The notes below the pieces were generated by a model. The model ran no database searches. It was not told the origin of the DNA and worked only from the letters and a program-made list of their open reading frames with translations. 9,409 nucleotides of DNA from Saprospiraceae bacterium. Its GTDB lineage: Bacteria > Bacteroidota > Bacteroidia > Chitinophagales > Saprospiraceae. Location of the stretch: positions 1-9,409 of the forward strand of contig JAJCYJ010000026.1 in the NCBI GenBank assembly GCA_029262975.1, written 5' to 3'. This document shows, one piece after another, positions 1 through 6,568 of this stretch (its first letter is position 1; the number at the start of each line of letters is the position of its first letter). The translations under genes and the position numbers were made by a program.

Positions 1-378
1 TTTTTTGGGCAATTAAGAAAATGGGAGGTAGCTTCTTTGTTAGCTAAAAGCGATGTGCTGCTTCATCCTAGCAAAATGGAAACCTTTGGAATAGTGATCG
101 CTGAGGCATTATGCTGTGGAATTCCTGTAATCTCTTATGACAATTTTGGAGTTCAGGAAATGTCAAAATTGCCTGGCGTGCATATTATTCAAGAACAGGG
201 GCTAAATTCCTTCGCACAAATGATTGAGCACATAAGTAACATTGAACAAAATCGACAAGAAATCAGTCTGAAAGCCCAAAATCAACTGGGTGTAAATGCA
301 GCAACTCACAGTCTCGATAAAATCTATGAATCTTTATTTGTTCAGGATTTTAAAAGGAAGAAAGAGGTTGTAGGTTAA
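1..378 (+). CDS. Glycosyltransferase family 4 (GT-B fold), C-terminal end, partial
   Basis: The reading frame is open from base 1, so the gene starts upstream of the window; the TTG at 37 is internal. 125 residues are visible, ending at TAA 376-378. They match the C-terminal nucleotide-sugar-binding half of a retaining GT4 transferase: 'EVASLLAKSDVLLHPS', then 'METFGIVIAEAL', which holds the E-x7-E motif (visible residues 27 and 35), then 'GIPVIS'. Enzymes of this family move a sugar from an activated donor onto a glycan or lipid acceptor at the cytoplasmic side of the inner membrane. The donor and acceptor cannot be told from this fragment, though polysaccharide or lipopolysaccharide synthesis is usual. 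The last 45 bases overlap the 3' end of the convergent surface-protein gene, and no terminator is visible after the stop. The family is fairly certain; the specific role is unknown. Confidence 0.88.
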   Translation, partial: FFGQLRKWEVASLLAKSDVLLHPSKMETFGIVIAEALCCGIPVISYDNFGVQEMSKLPGVHIIQEQGLNSFAQMIEHISNIEQNRQEISLKAQNQLGVNAATHSLDKIYESLFVQDFKRKKEVVG

Positions 379-3300
379 TGTTCTACCACAATTGATTGCT
401 GTTTCACCTTCACCGGTTGGAACAGTCCCATTTATGGTTAAATGAAGTTTATCAATCCGTGCACCATCTTCTCTATAAGCAATATCAATAGTGTGATTCC
501 CCGGAACTAAGGAATATTTGACTTCTGTATTACCATCATCATTATTAGAAAAGGTGATCCAAAGCCAACTCGAACCTGTATTCCAATCATTCCATTTATA
601 CCACGTTCCTTCATCCACCCGGAACCAAAAAGAATCATCGGACCCATCAGCGGACCACACTCGTCCAAGAATTCTATATAGGCCTGTTGCTGTCACATTA
701 ACTGTAAACCTTATAAGGTCTGCAGAGGCAGTGGGTGCTGTAGTCAAGGAGTTTAACCCCGGGCTTATCGTCAAATAATCATTATTAGAGGCGGTAGTAT
801 CAAGATTTCGGTCCCAATTATCTCCTGGAAACCCACACTCTGCTTCAAGAAAGTAATTAGCGCAGTCGGTATCTGCACCATCTATATCTCCATCCATATC
901 ATCATCTATTCCATTGTCACAAATTTCAAGACACCCTTGCAACGAATCTTGCCAGGCATTGGTAATGGGAACATCATAGACAACAACTATTACTAAACCA
1001 TCAACGTCCACAGCAGGGGTGCCAGATCCTGCGACACCATCTACGTCTGTATCCGTGATACCTGCCTCTTCTGTATCAAAACATCCATCGTCGTCGGAAT
1101 CCCGGTCAAATGCATCTTCAATACCATTTGCATCTGAATCGCTATATGTATAGTTAAGCACACCACTCTCGGGAGTTGTTTCCAATGAATCAAAAATGCC
1201 ATTTGCCCCTGAATAAAAAGTCGCGCTATCTATCCTTCCATCATCATTCGCGTCTAGCTCGCTATGCCCTGCCTCATAAAGGTCAAAAATACCATCATTG
1301 TCCAAATCAAGATCTAGACGGTTAGGTATTCCGTCATCATCTCTGTCACATTCTTTAGAAGCAAAGAGACTGGTAAGACGATTGCCATTATTCGTGGAAG
1401 GTGCGGTACCCGTTCTTCCAAATGCGAGATCGACCGAAGAAAAATTCTCATAGAACATAAAGACTGCATATTCTGGGAGTTCTCCAGAAGTATCATTTCC
1501 ATTAGAAGTCCAGTCATCAGTACCACTTAAGGCTATCATTCTATAATAAGTGTAGCCTGTTCCGGGACCAGAACCATTTATAAACCCTCCTGCTTCAAGT
1601 ACAGTATTTGCATCAAAATAAACAGTGTCAGGCGCTGTGCTTGTGCTTATGCCTATAACTTCTGTGTGATCGACTCCTGTATTTGAATCTATGTCTCGAG
1701 GTGTAAAGAGAAAGTCTGCTATTGTGGCTGATGTTCCAGAAGTATTAGAGACTGTTGCCGAACCACTTTCCACAACATTTAGCGAGAAAGTAAAATGATC
1801 GTCATCCGCCGCAGAGGCATCATCAATTTCCATTCCCTGGTTGCTCGCCTCTACTCTTACGCCGGAACTTATACTATTTACCTCTATCGTAATGTCATAT
1901 AAAATGTCATCACAGTCTCTTACAGCATTAGCATATAATACGATATCATTGGTCACTAGATCCGTTAAATCTGTACCAACAAGTAAGGTTCTCGTTCCAG
2001 AAAAATCAATAGTTGCCGGACTTTCATCTACATCTGTGATGCCATCATTATCATCGTCCAAATCTATATCATCAACAATGCCATCTCCATCGGAGTCTAA
2101 TCCAAAAAGTGCTGGGCAATTGGTCGCCGTTCCTCCAATTCCTGTAGGTGTTGTACCATTAGCAGTAATAAATAACTTATCTAATTGAACACCATCTTCT
2201 CTATAAGCCAGGTCGATGCGATTGACACCAGAGTCAAGCTGAAATGTAAGTAATGTATCTCCTACACTATCTTCTACCTGGAGCCACGTCCAAGAAGTAT
2301 TTACGGACAGACTATCCCATTTATACCAAGTTCCCCCATTCGCTCTAATCCAGTAGGATTCTGTTGTATCAGTAGCTGCGATGATCCTTCCGAATACCTT
2401 ATACTTTCCAGTGCTGTCAATATCCAACACGTATGTGAGATAGGCTGACGTATCCAGTTGAGCAGAAGAGAGGGACGAAAGACCAGTCCTGGGTTGGACA
2501 TACCTGCTGTTAGATGCTGAAATGTCTGTACCTGAAAACCACGCACTACCTGCATATCCACATTCTGCTTCTAAATAGAAATCTGTCACAATTGCTGCAT
2601 CTGTCAGATAGCATATTTCTACATTATCTATTCTGAGTATTTCCTCTGATGCACCATAAAAGTCTGAAATGATAAAGCGGATTTCTGTATTGGCGTTGGC
2701 ATATTCCGTTATATCGATATATGCATTATCCACAGTTGTCCCGAAGTCATCATACATCGAGAATACGGTATTCCAGGTTGTCCCGTCATATACCCTAACT
2801 TCAAATTTGTCTGAGGATTCCATGTTTCCTGCCTCTGAATAATCAAAACTAAGAGAAGCAAAAGTGGCTCCTGTGAGGTCAACAGATCTTGTAATTGAAG
2901 GTTGATCTCCTGATCCATAACCGGGATTGTTCATTTCTACCTGGCCGCCTGTGATGACGATCGAACCACTTGCTGGGTTATTGTTATCATCAGCTTCCGT
3001 CCAGCTATCAGCAGACCAATTCACAGAACCATTACTGTTAGAATAACTGGCAGACGCAAATTCATCCTTATAATTGTCTCCATCTGTACAATAATCTGAA
3101 GTAATTGTAAAATCATCAATAGCATGATCAAGCCCCCAAGAAGCATTACCTTCTACCCATCGGAATTTTATTCTAATATTTCCACTATTTGCAAATGCCG
3201 AAAGGTCTACCGTATATTGGCGCCAGTTGTTGAAATCCGTATCTTGAATTGTGAGTAATCCCCTTCCTAAGACTGAAGTGTTCGCAGCATTTACGATGTC

Positions 3301-3735
3301 AACATTCAGATCATGATCATTATTGCTGTTTCCGTTATAGCTATGGCTCCAAAATCTCAGTTCGGCATTGCTATCACCGCTCAAATTAAATGAAGGAGAA
3401 AGAACTTCTACTGAATCATTTGTATTTGACGACGCTTCGACATAAATATAATTTCCTGTACCGATCGTATGGTCTCCAATTGGCCCTGTGTTGCTTGAAG
3501 GGGTTGTTCCGGATCTTACACCCCATTGATGACAAACTGTATTGCCATGACCGCAAGTAGCAGTACTACCTTCTGATACCTGTTGCCAATCTGTTGGTAG
3601 TGTCCCAGGGCTTCCTGTAGTTCCCGAATCAAAATTCTCAGTATATGGCAAAGTAACTTCCTGTCCTGCGGCCTTTTTAACACTAAAGTTCAGGATTAGG
3701 CATAGTACTAGTGTGTACCTATATAATTTTATCAT
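334..3735 (-). CDS. Exported mosaic protein: MAM-like, two CBM6-like modules, TSP3 repeats
   Basis: 1133 residues from ATG at 3735, whose first bases overlap the TGA of the upstream fibre gene (ATGA), which supports this start. Residues 1-24 look like a signal peptide (cut near AAG|Q). Domains in order: about 27-215, a MAM or jelly-roll-like domain ('YTENFDSG', 'GLDHAIDDFTI'); about 216-376, a second beta-sandwich of similar style ('LRIDNVEICY'); 386-540, a CBM6-like module; 545-572, thrombospondin type 3 calcium-binding repeats ('DSDGDGIVDDIDLDDDNDG'); about 575-794, an unrecognised domain; 795-890, more Asp-rich TSP3-like repeats; 938-958, a MopE-like 'CDNGIDDDMDGDIDG' motif; 961-1116, a second CBM6-like module. 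These families usually mean calcium-stiffened, glycan-binding cell-surface or secreted proteins. No catalytic domain is recognised. Oddities: no T9SS sorting domain, and the last 17 residues follow the second module abruptly and are mostly antisense to the glycosyltransferase gene, which suggests a lost C-terminus. Confidence 0.9.
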   Translation of the reverse strand: MIKLYRYTLVLCLILNFSVKKAAGQEVTLPYTENFDSGTTGSPGTLPTDWQQVSEGSTATCGHGNTVCHQWGVRSGTTPSSNTGPIGDHTIGTGNYIYVEASSNTNDSVEVLSPSFNLSGDSNAELRFWSHSYNGNSNNDHDLNVDIVNAANTSVLGRGLLTIQDTDFNNWRQYTVDLSAFANSGNIRIKFRWVEGNASWGLDHAIDDFTITSDYCTDGDNYKDEFASASYSNSNGSVNWSADSWTEADDNNNPASGSIVITGGQVEMNNPGYGSGDQPSITRSVDLTGATFASLSFDYSEAGNMESSDKFEVRVYDGTTWNTVFSMYDDFGTTVDNAYIDITEYANANTEIRFIISDFYGASEEILRIDNVEICYLTDAAIVTDFYLEAECGYAGSAWFSGTDISASNSRYVQPRTGLSSLSSAQLDTSAYLTYVLDIDSTGKYKVFGRIIAATDTTESYWIRANGGTWYKWDSLSVNTSWTWLQVEDSVGDTLLTFQLDSGVNRIDLAYREDGVQLDKLFITANGTTPTGIGGTATNCPALFGLDSDGDGIVDDIDLDDDNDGITDVDESPATIDFSGTRTLLVGTDLTDLVTNDIVLYANAVRDCDDILYDITIEVNSISSGVRVEASNQGMEIDDASAADDDHFTFSLNVVESGSATVSNTSGTSATIADFLFTPRDIDSNTGVDHTEVIGISTSTAPDTVYFDANTVLEAGGFINGSGPGTGYTYYRMIALSGTDDWTSNGNDTSGELPEYAVFMFYENFSSVDLAFGRTGTAPSTNNGNRLTSLFASKECDRDDDGIPNRLDLDLDNDGIFDLYEAGHSELDANDDGRIDSATFYSGANGIFDSLETTPESGVLNYTYSDSDANGIEDAFDRDSDDDGCFDTEEAGITDTDVDGVAGSGTPAVDVDGLVIVVVYDVPITNAWQDSLQGCLEICDNGIDDDMDGDIDGADTDCANYFLEAECGFPGDNWDRNLDTTASNNDYLTISPGLNSLTTAPTASADLIRFTVNVTATGLYRILGRVWSADGSDDSFWFRVDEGTWYKWNDWNTGSSWLWITFSNNDDGNTEVKYSLVPGNHTIDIAYREDGARIDKLHLTINGTVPTGEGETAINCGRTLTYNLFLPFKILNK
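388..855 (-). repeat. CBM6-like module, second copy (residues 961-1116)
   Basis: It starts YFLEAECG and ends VPTGEGETAINC, with the same aromatic (FWFRV, GTWYKW) and AYREDGARIDKL landmarks as the first copy, at the same spacing. The copies have diverged well beyond recent duplication. Its final Cys codon is at 390-388, only about 9 nt from the stop of the convergent glycosyltransferase gene, so the protein seems to stop almost immediately after the module. Confidence 0.7.
862..1353 (-). repeat. TSP3-like Asp-rich block plus MopE-like motif
   Basis: Residues 795-890 hold TSP3-like loops (DRDDDGIPN, DLDNDGIFD, DANDDGRID, DSDANGIED, DSDDDGCFD). Residues 938-958 carry 'CDNGIDDDMDGDIDG' ending in a second Cys, a pattern common in Bacteroidota surface proteins and related to MopE-type metal-binding repeats. 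Calcium binding is expected for the TSP3 loops; metal use by the Cys-flanked motif is not certain. Confidence 0.75.
2020..2103 (-). repeat. Thrombospondin type 3 calcium-binding repeats, first block
   Basis: Residues 545-572 contain the D-x-D-x-D-G pattern typical of TSP3 repeats (DSDGDGIVDD, then DDDNDGITD). Each loop normally holds Ca2+ and stiffens a linker between domains. Here the block joins the first CBM6-like module to the unrecognised domain. Confidence 0.8.
2116..2580 (-). repeat. CBM6-like module, first copy (residues 386-540)
   Basis: About 155 residues starting FYLEAECG and ending TPTGIGGTATNC. Marks shared with the second copy: EAECG near the start, 'ASN..Y', '(Y/F)W(I/F)R...GTWYKW', 'I(D/D)(L/I)AYREDG' and 'DKL..T.NGT.PTG.G'. 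This layout fits CBM6/CBM35-like beta-sandwich glycan-binding modules of Bacteroidota surface proteins. The ligand cannot be read from the sequence. Confidence 0.7.
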
Positions 3736-6320
3736 TTTATTAAAAATGCAATATTGACTATTGTATAATTGTCAAAAGGCACGCTTATAATATCATACGT
3801 CAACACACCTGCTGCACTAATCGATATATTGTCTATGACTGTGTTGTCATAAAAGGTCACAAAGTACCAGAGCTCATTTTCTGCATAAACCGGGATGTTA
3901 TCCGGAGCTCCTGTACTTCGTTGAGCAGCAGGAATGGAAGTAAATTGATCTATATATTCTTGATGTAAGTCTATAGTCGCATTAGAAATTGTATCGGAAG
4001 CGTCGACAGTCACGGCAGGCGCATAAAACCACCTTGTATTAGCGGCAGTATTAAGCTCTACAACAGCACCTGAAGTGTCTGCAGCCAGAATGTAATTTGC
4101 GGATGTGTCGTTATAAGTCCCGATTCCGTATTCATCAAAGATCACAGATCCACCATCTACTTCTAATCTGGCACCAGGTGTGATTGTACCTATTCCAACA
4201 TCTCCATCTGGTTCAACGATAAAATTACCACCGCTGTAAGTGCCTCCGTCAGCACCTGAAACACCCAAAATAATGCCTCCTTCGGACCAAAAATCATTAT
4301 CTGTAATATCCACACCCCAAAGTGGTGCTCCTTCATCCGTCTTTCTTCCCGAAATCCAATATTTGCTTGCACCTGGATCTGCTCCTGTGTTAGCCAATTC
4401 AACAAGGCTAAACCCGTTGTCCGCACTATTGATGGCGCCACTCTTGACCACTTTCAAGACAGAGCTTTCGTCCTGTGTGCCATCACCAATATCCTGGTCT
4501 TCAATCGTAAGCACATCTTTCTCTCCTGTTGTACCTGTTGCCTGGGTGAAATTAAATGCATCCTGGTCCTCATCACTCGTCACGCCTAAATCTCCCGCTG
4601 GAGTAGTTGTGCCAATACCTACATCACCATCTGCCTGAATAATAAAATCTCCAGTACCAGTACCATCAAATGTTAGACTATTGCCATCCATTGTTACAAC
4701 ACGATTTCCTTCTAATGAATCGCTGGTGTTATAAATGTTTTCTGAACTCCCAAGGATAGGTGTTAGGTCAAGGGTCTGTAATCCGTTCACATCCCCTTCG
4801 ATCCCTATTTCAAGAATGTTTCCGGTCAATCCAAGAGAATCAAGTATCTGATCGTCTGTGCCGGTTCCATCCTGCAAACTGGATAAATCTATCGTCTGTA
4901 GTCCATTAACTGCTCCCTCAATTCCTATTTCAAGCGTAGTTCCGGTCAATCCAAGAGAATCAAGTATCTGATCGTCTGTGCCAGTACCATCCTGCAAACT
5001 GGATAAATCTATCGTCTGTAGTCCGTTCGCATCTCCTTCTATGCCAACTTCAAGCGTAGTCCCTGTCAATCCAAGAGAATCAAGTATCTGATCGTCTGTG
5101 CCGGTTCCATCCTGCAAACTGGATAAATCTATCGTCTGTAACCCATTCACATCTCCTTCAATTCCTATTTCAAGAGTCGTTCCTGTCAATCCAAGAGAAT
5201 CAAGTATCTGATCGTCTGTGCCTACTAATGACATATTCGTTTCTACAATATCTCCATCTGCCTGAACTGCTAAAAGACGAGCTGGAATATTGTCAAGAAA
5301 AGTATCTGAACCATAAGCTAAGAGCTGAGCCTGACCAGTTGGTTTTAAGGTCATTTTGGTATCATCATTTACACCAAATGACAAGTCAGAATTCTCATAA
5401 TTCCAAATCCAAGCTACTTGGTCTGCATCTGTTACACCCAAGTATAATCCGTCGCTGATTCCGCTTCCGGTTAACGGCGTAGTAAGTAATATCGCAGATT
5501 CTGTATTATCGCCATGAATTTGCAGTTCTGCATTTGGGGTGGTTGTCCCTATTCCAATATCGGCATCAGGTTCAATGATCACATCTCGGGTGGTCGAACC
5601 ATCGAAGGTCAAACTTTTGCCATCTAAGGTAACTACCCTATTGGCATCCAGGGTGTCACTTGTGTTATAAATATTCTCAGCATATGAAGCAAGATCAACA
5701 AATTTAAATGCTGTTCTATCACTCTGTAACGAGAGTTTTAATGAGTCATTTGTGATAAAAAAGGTGTCGATAGCTGGAGATATCTCAATGACATCCCCAT
5801 CACTATCAACACCCAAGAGATAGCTCTCAGAACCGCTATTCGTACCTGTTCCATAGTCTGAGAGCTTAACAGTACCACCTTCTACATCCAGTTTGGCTTC
5901 AGGAGTAGGGTCGCCTATTCCAACGAAACCGGCATCCGTAATAACAACATCACCCGAACCATCGAAAGTGAGTTGTTTTCCGTCCATGCTTATTGTCCTG
6001 TTTGAAGTCAGGGTACCGTTATACTTATATATTGTAGAGTCAATAATCACACCCTGGGCAAAACACTCCCATGATGATCCATTATATATTTGAAGACAAT
6101 TATCGGTTGTATTATAAATGATATGCCCTTCATCCCAAGCGGACTGAGCATCTCTTTGTAGTGTTGTTAATCTTGATGGAAGAAATCCTTTTGAGGAACT
6201 TTCGAGCTCTAATATGGAAGCGGAATCTATTACAAGTGTATTGTCACCGATCTTAGTCTGTGCACGTAACACAGAGGAAAGTAGCGAACAGATCGCAAGT
6301 ATCAGGATGGTTCTCAACAT
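3732..6320 (-). CDS. Exported fibre-like protein with four 40-residue tandem repeats
   Basis: 862 residues. I chose ATG at 6320; an in-frame TTG lies two codons upstream at 6326 but is less likely. A signal peptide (1-20) ends at LRA|QTKIG. Residues 21-90 form a Bacteroidota-type start: 'TKIGDN', then 'ILELESSSKGFLPSRLT', 'IIYNTTDNCLQIYNGSSW'. Three copies of an 'IY...(G/S)(T/S)L...R....(D)G..LTFDG' module lie at about 96, 217 and 528, several followed by 'VGIGTTTP'. Residues 367-526 are four 40-residue repeats beginning GTDDQILDSLGL. The C-terminus (about 762-862, from 'TRWFYAP' to 'IAFLIK') is not a peptidase S74 domain; I believe it recurs in Bacteroidota surface proteins but know no function for it. 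No enzyme motif is seen. The protein is probably a trimeric or beta-rich surface fibre. It is coupled by a 4-base overlap to the CBM6-like/TSP3 gene and is probably co-transcribed with it. Function is inferred from architecture only. Confidence 0.88.
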   Translation of the reverse strand: MLRTILILAICSLLSSVLRAQTKIGDNTLVIDSASILELESSSKGFLPSRLTTLQRDAQSAWDEGHIIYNTTDNCLQIYNGSSWECFAQGVIIDSTIYKYNGTLTSNRTISMDGKQLTFDGSGDVVITDAGFVGIGDPTPEAKLDVEGGTVKLSDYGTGTNSGSESYLLGVDSDGDVIEISPAIDTFFITNDSLKLSLQSDRTAFKFVDLASYAENIYNTSDTLDANRVVTLDGKSLTFDGSTTRDVIIEPDADIGIGTTTPNAELQIHGDNTESAILLTTPLTGSGISDGLYLGVTDADQVAWIWNYENSDLSFGVNDDTKMTLKPTGQAQLLAYGSDTFLDNIPARLLAVQADGDIVETNMSLVGTDDQILDSLGLTGTTLEIGIEGDVNGLQTIDLSSLQDGTGTDDQILDSLGLTGTTLEVGIEGDANGLQTIDLSSLQDGTGTDDQILDSLGLTGTTLEIGIEGAVNGLQTIDLSSLQDGTGTDDQILDSLGLTGNILEIGIEGDVNGLQTLDLTPILGSSENIYNTSDSLEGNRVVTMDGNSLTFDGTGTGDFIIQADGDVGIGTTTPAGDLGVTSDEDQDAFNFTQATGTTGEKDVLTIEDQDIGDGTQDESSVLKVVKSGAINSADNGFSLVELANTGADPGASKYWISGRKTDEGAPLWGVDITDNDFWSEGGIILGVSGADGGTYSGGNFIVEPDGDVGIGTITPGARLEVDGGSVIFDEYGIGTYNDTSANYILAADTSGAVVELNTAANTRWFYAPAVTVDASDTISNATIDLHQEYIDQFTSIPAAQRSTGAPDNIPVYAENELWYFVTFYDNTVIDNISISAAGVLTYDIISVPFDNYTIVNIAFLIK
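4743..5222 (-). repeat. Four 120-bp in-frame tandem repeats (40 residues each)
   Basis: The copies lie at 5103-5222, 4983-5102, 4863-4982 and 4743-4862, with exactly 120 bp period and no indels. Each begins with GTDDQILDSLGLTG. A 38-nt block at the 5' end of each unit is identical in all four copies, and a 34-nt block near the 3' end is identical in three. The roughly 45 nt between them varies, mostly at synonymous sites. Copy 4 has drifted at its end (LTPILGSS instead of LSSLQDGT). The motif resembles the 'DDQ.L.L.G..L.I..G..VDLS.L' repeats widespread in Bacteroidota surface proteins. Confidence 0.97.
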
Positions 6321-6362
6321 TCTCAAGCACGCTTGTTAGACGTACTACTCATATTCATTATT

Positions 6363-6384
6363 ACTAGCTAGTCTTAGATAAGAC
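6363..6384. other. Cluster of palindromes upstream of the two-gene fibre unit
   Basis: A perfect 10-bp palindrome ACTAGCTAGT (6363-6372) is overlapped by the inverted repeat GTCTTA-GA-TAAGAC (6371-6384), and a further 5-bp-armed inverted repeat CAAGC-AC-GCTTG lies at 6324-6335, just ahead of the chosen ATG at 6320. These sit in the upstream or leader region of the fibre gene and could bind a regulator or fold in the mRNA. I found no convincing Bacteroidota -33/-7 promoter pair between 6327 and 6500; TATATTCG (6424-6417, - strand) resembles a -7 box, but has no matching -33 element. Confidence 0.3.
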
Positions 6385-6500
6385 GAGATCTAGGCCGAAC
6401 AATGAATTAAGAGGTACGAATATAACAGCGCTAAAATATATATACTTTTTTATAATATATCATTTTGTTTAATATAAAAACGATTCTGGAGTGTTAAATC

Positions 6501-6537
6501 AAAAAAGGCCCATAGTATAAATACTAATGGGCCTTTT
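6501..6537 (-). terminator. Intrinsic terminator after the full-length S74 fibre gene
   Basis: Perfect 11-bp stem AAAAGGCCCAT / ATGGGCCTTTT (6503-6513 with 6527-6537), extended inward by AGTAT/ATACT across a single bulged base with an AA loop. Read on the - strand, the stem runs straight into six T (6501-6506). It begins about 25 nt past the stop codon at 6562, in the right direction to end transcription of the S74 gene and insulate the next two-gene unit. The stem is almost symmetrical, but the + side has only four T within the stem, so it acts mainly on the - strand. Confidence 0.9.
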
Positions 6538-6545
6538 GGTCACGG

Positions 6546-6568
6546 GGAATATTAATAATCGTTATTCC
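6546..6568 (-). other. Stem-loop enclosing the stop codon of the S74 fibre gene
   Basis: GGAATA (6546-6551) pairs with TATTCC (6563-6568) across an 11-nt loop; the TAA at 6564-6562 lies at the stem-loop boundary. It ends 8 nt before the intrinsic terminator. A 6-bp AT-containing stem could arise by chance, but the neighbouring paralogue has a stronger one at the same place. Confidence 0.3.

Noticed and set aside
334..390. T9SS C-terminal sorting domain at the end of the large mosaic protein
   Set aside because: The 17 residues after the last module show no beta-strand sorting-domain motif and mostly mirror the opposite gene.
379..420. Terminator between the glycosyltransferase and the convergent gene
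   Set aside because: No GC-rich stem followed by a T tract is visible on either strand.
1841..2188. 115-codon + strand frame inside the large mosaic gene
   Set aside because: It is antisense to TSP3 Asp-rich codons, which read as Ser-rich shadow; no start context or motif supports it.
4240..4638. 132-codon + strand frame antisense to the fibre gene
   Set aside because: The opposite frame encodes a coherent protein with known motifs; this frame shows only Ser/Pro/Val-rich shadow composition and no family features.
4743..5222. Regular repeats that might be a CRISPR array
   Set aside because: The period is 120 bp, the copies are in frame within one long coding sequence, and the 'spacers' are related to one another. 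It is a protein repeat.
6324..6326. TTG start for the 862-residue fibre protein, and similarly TTG at 8358 for the S74 protein
   Set aside because: ATG codons follow within one or two codons and give normal signal peptides; TTG is a rarer start.
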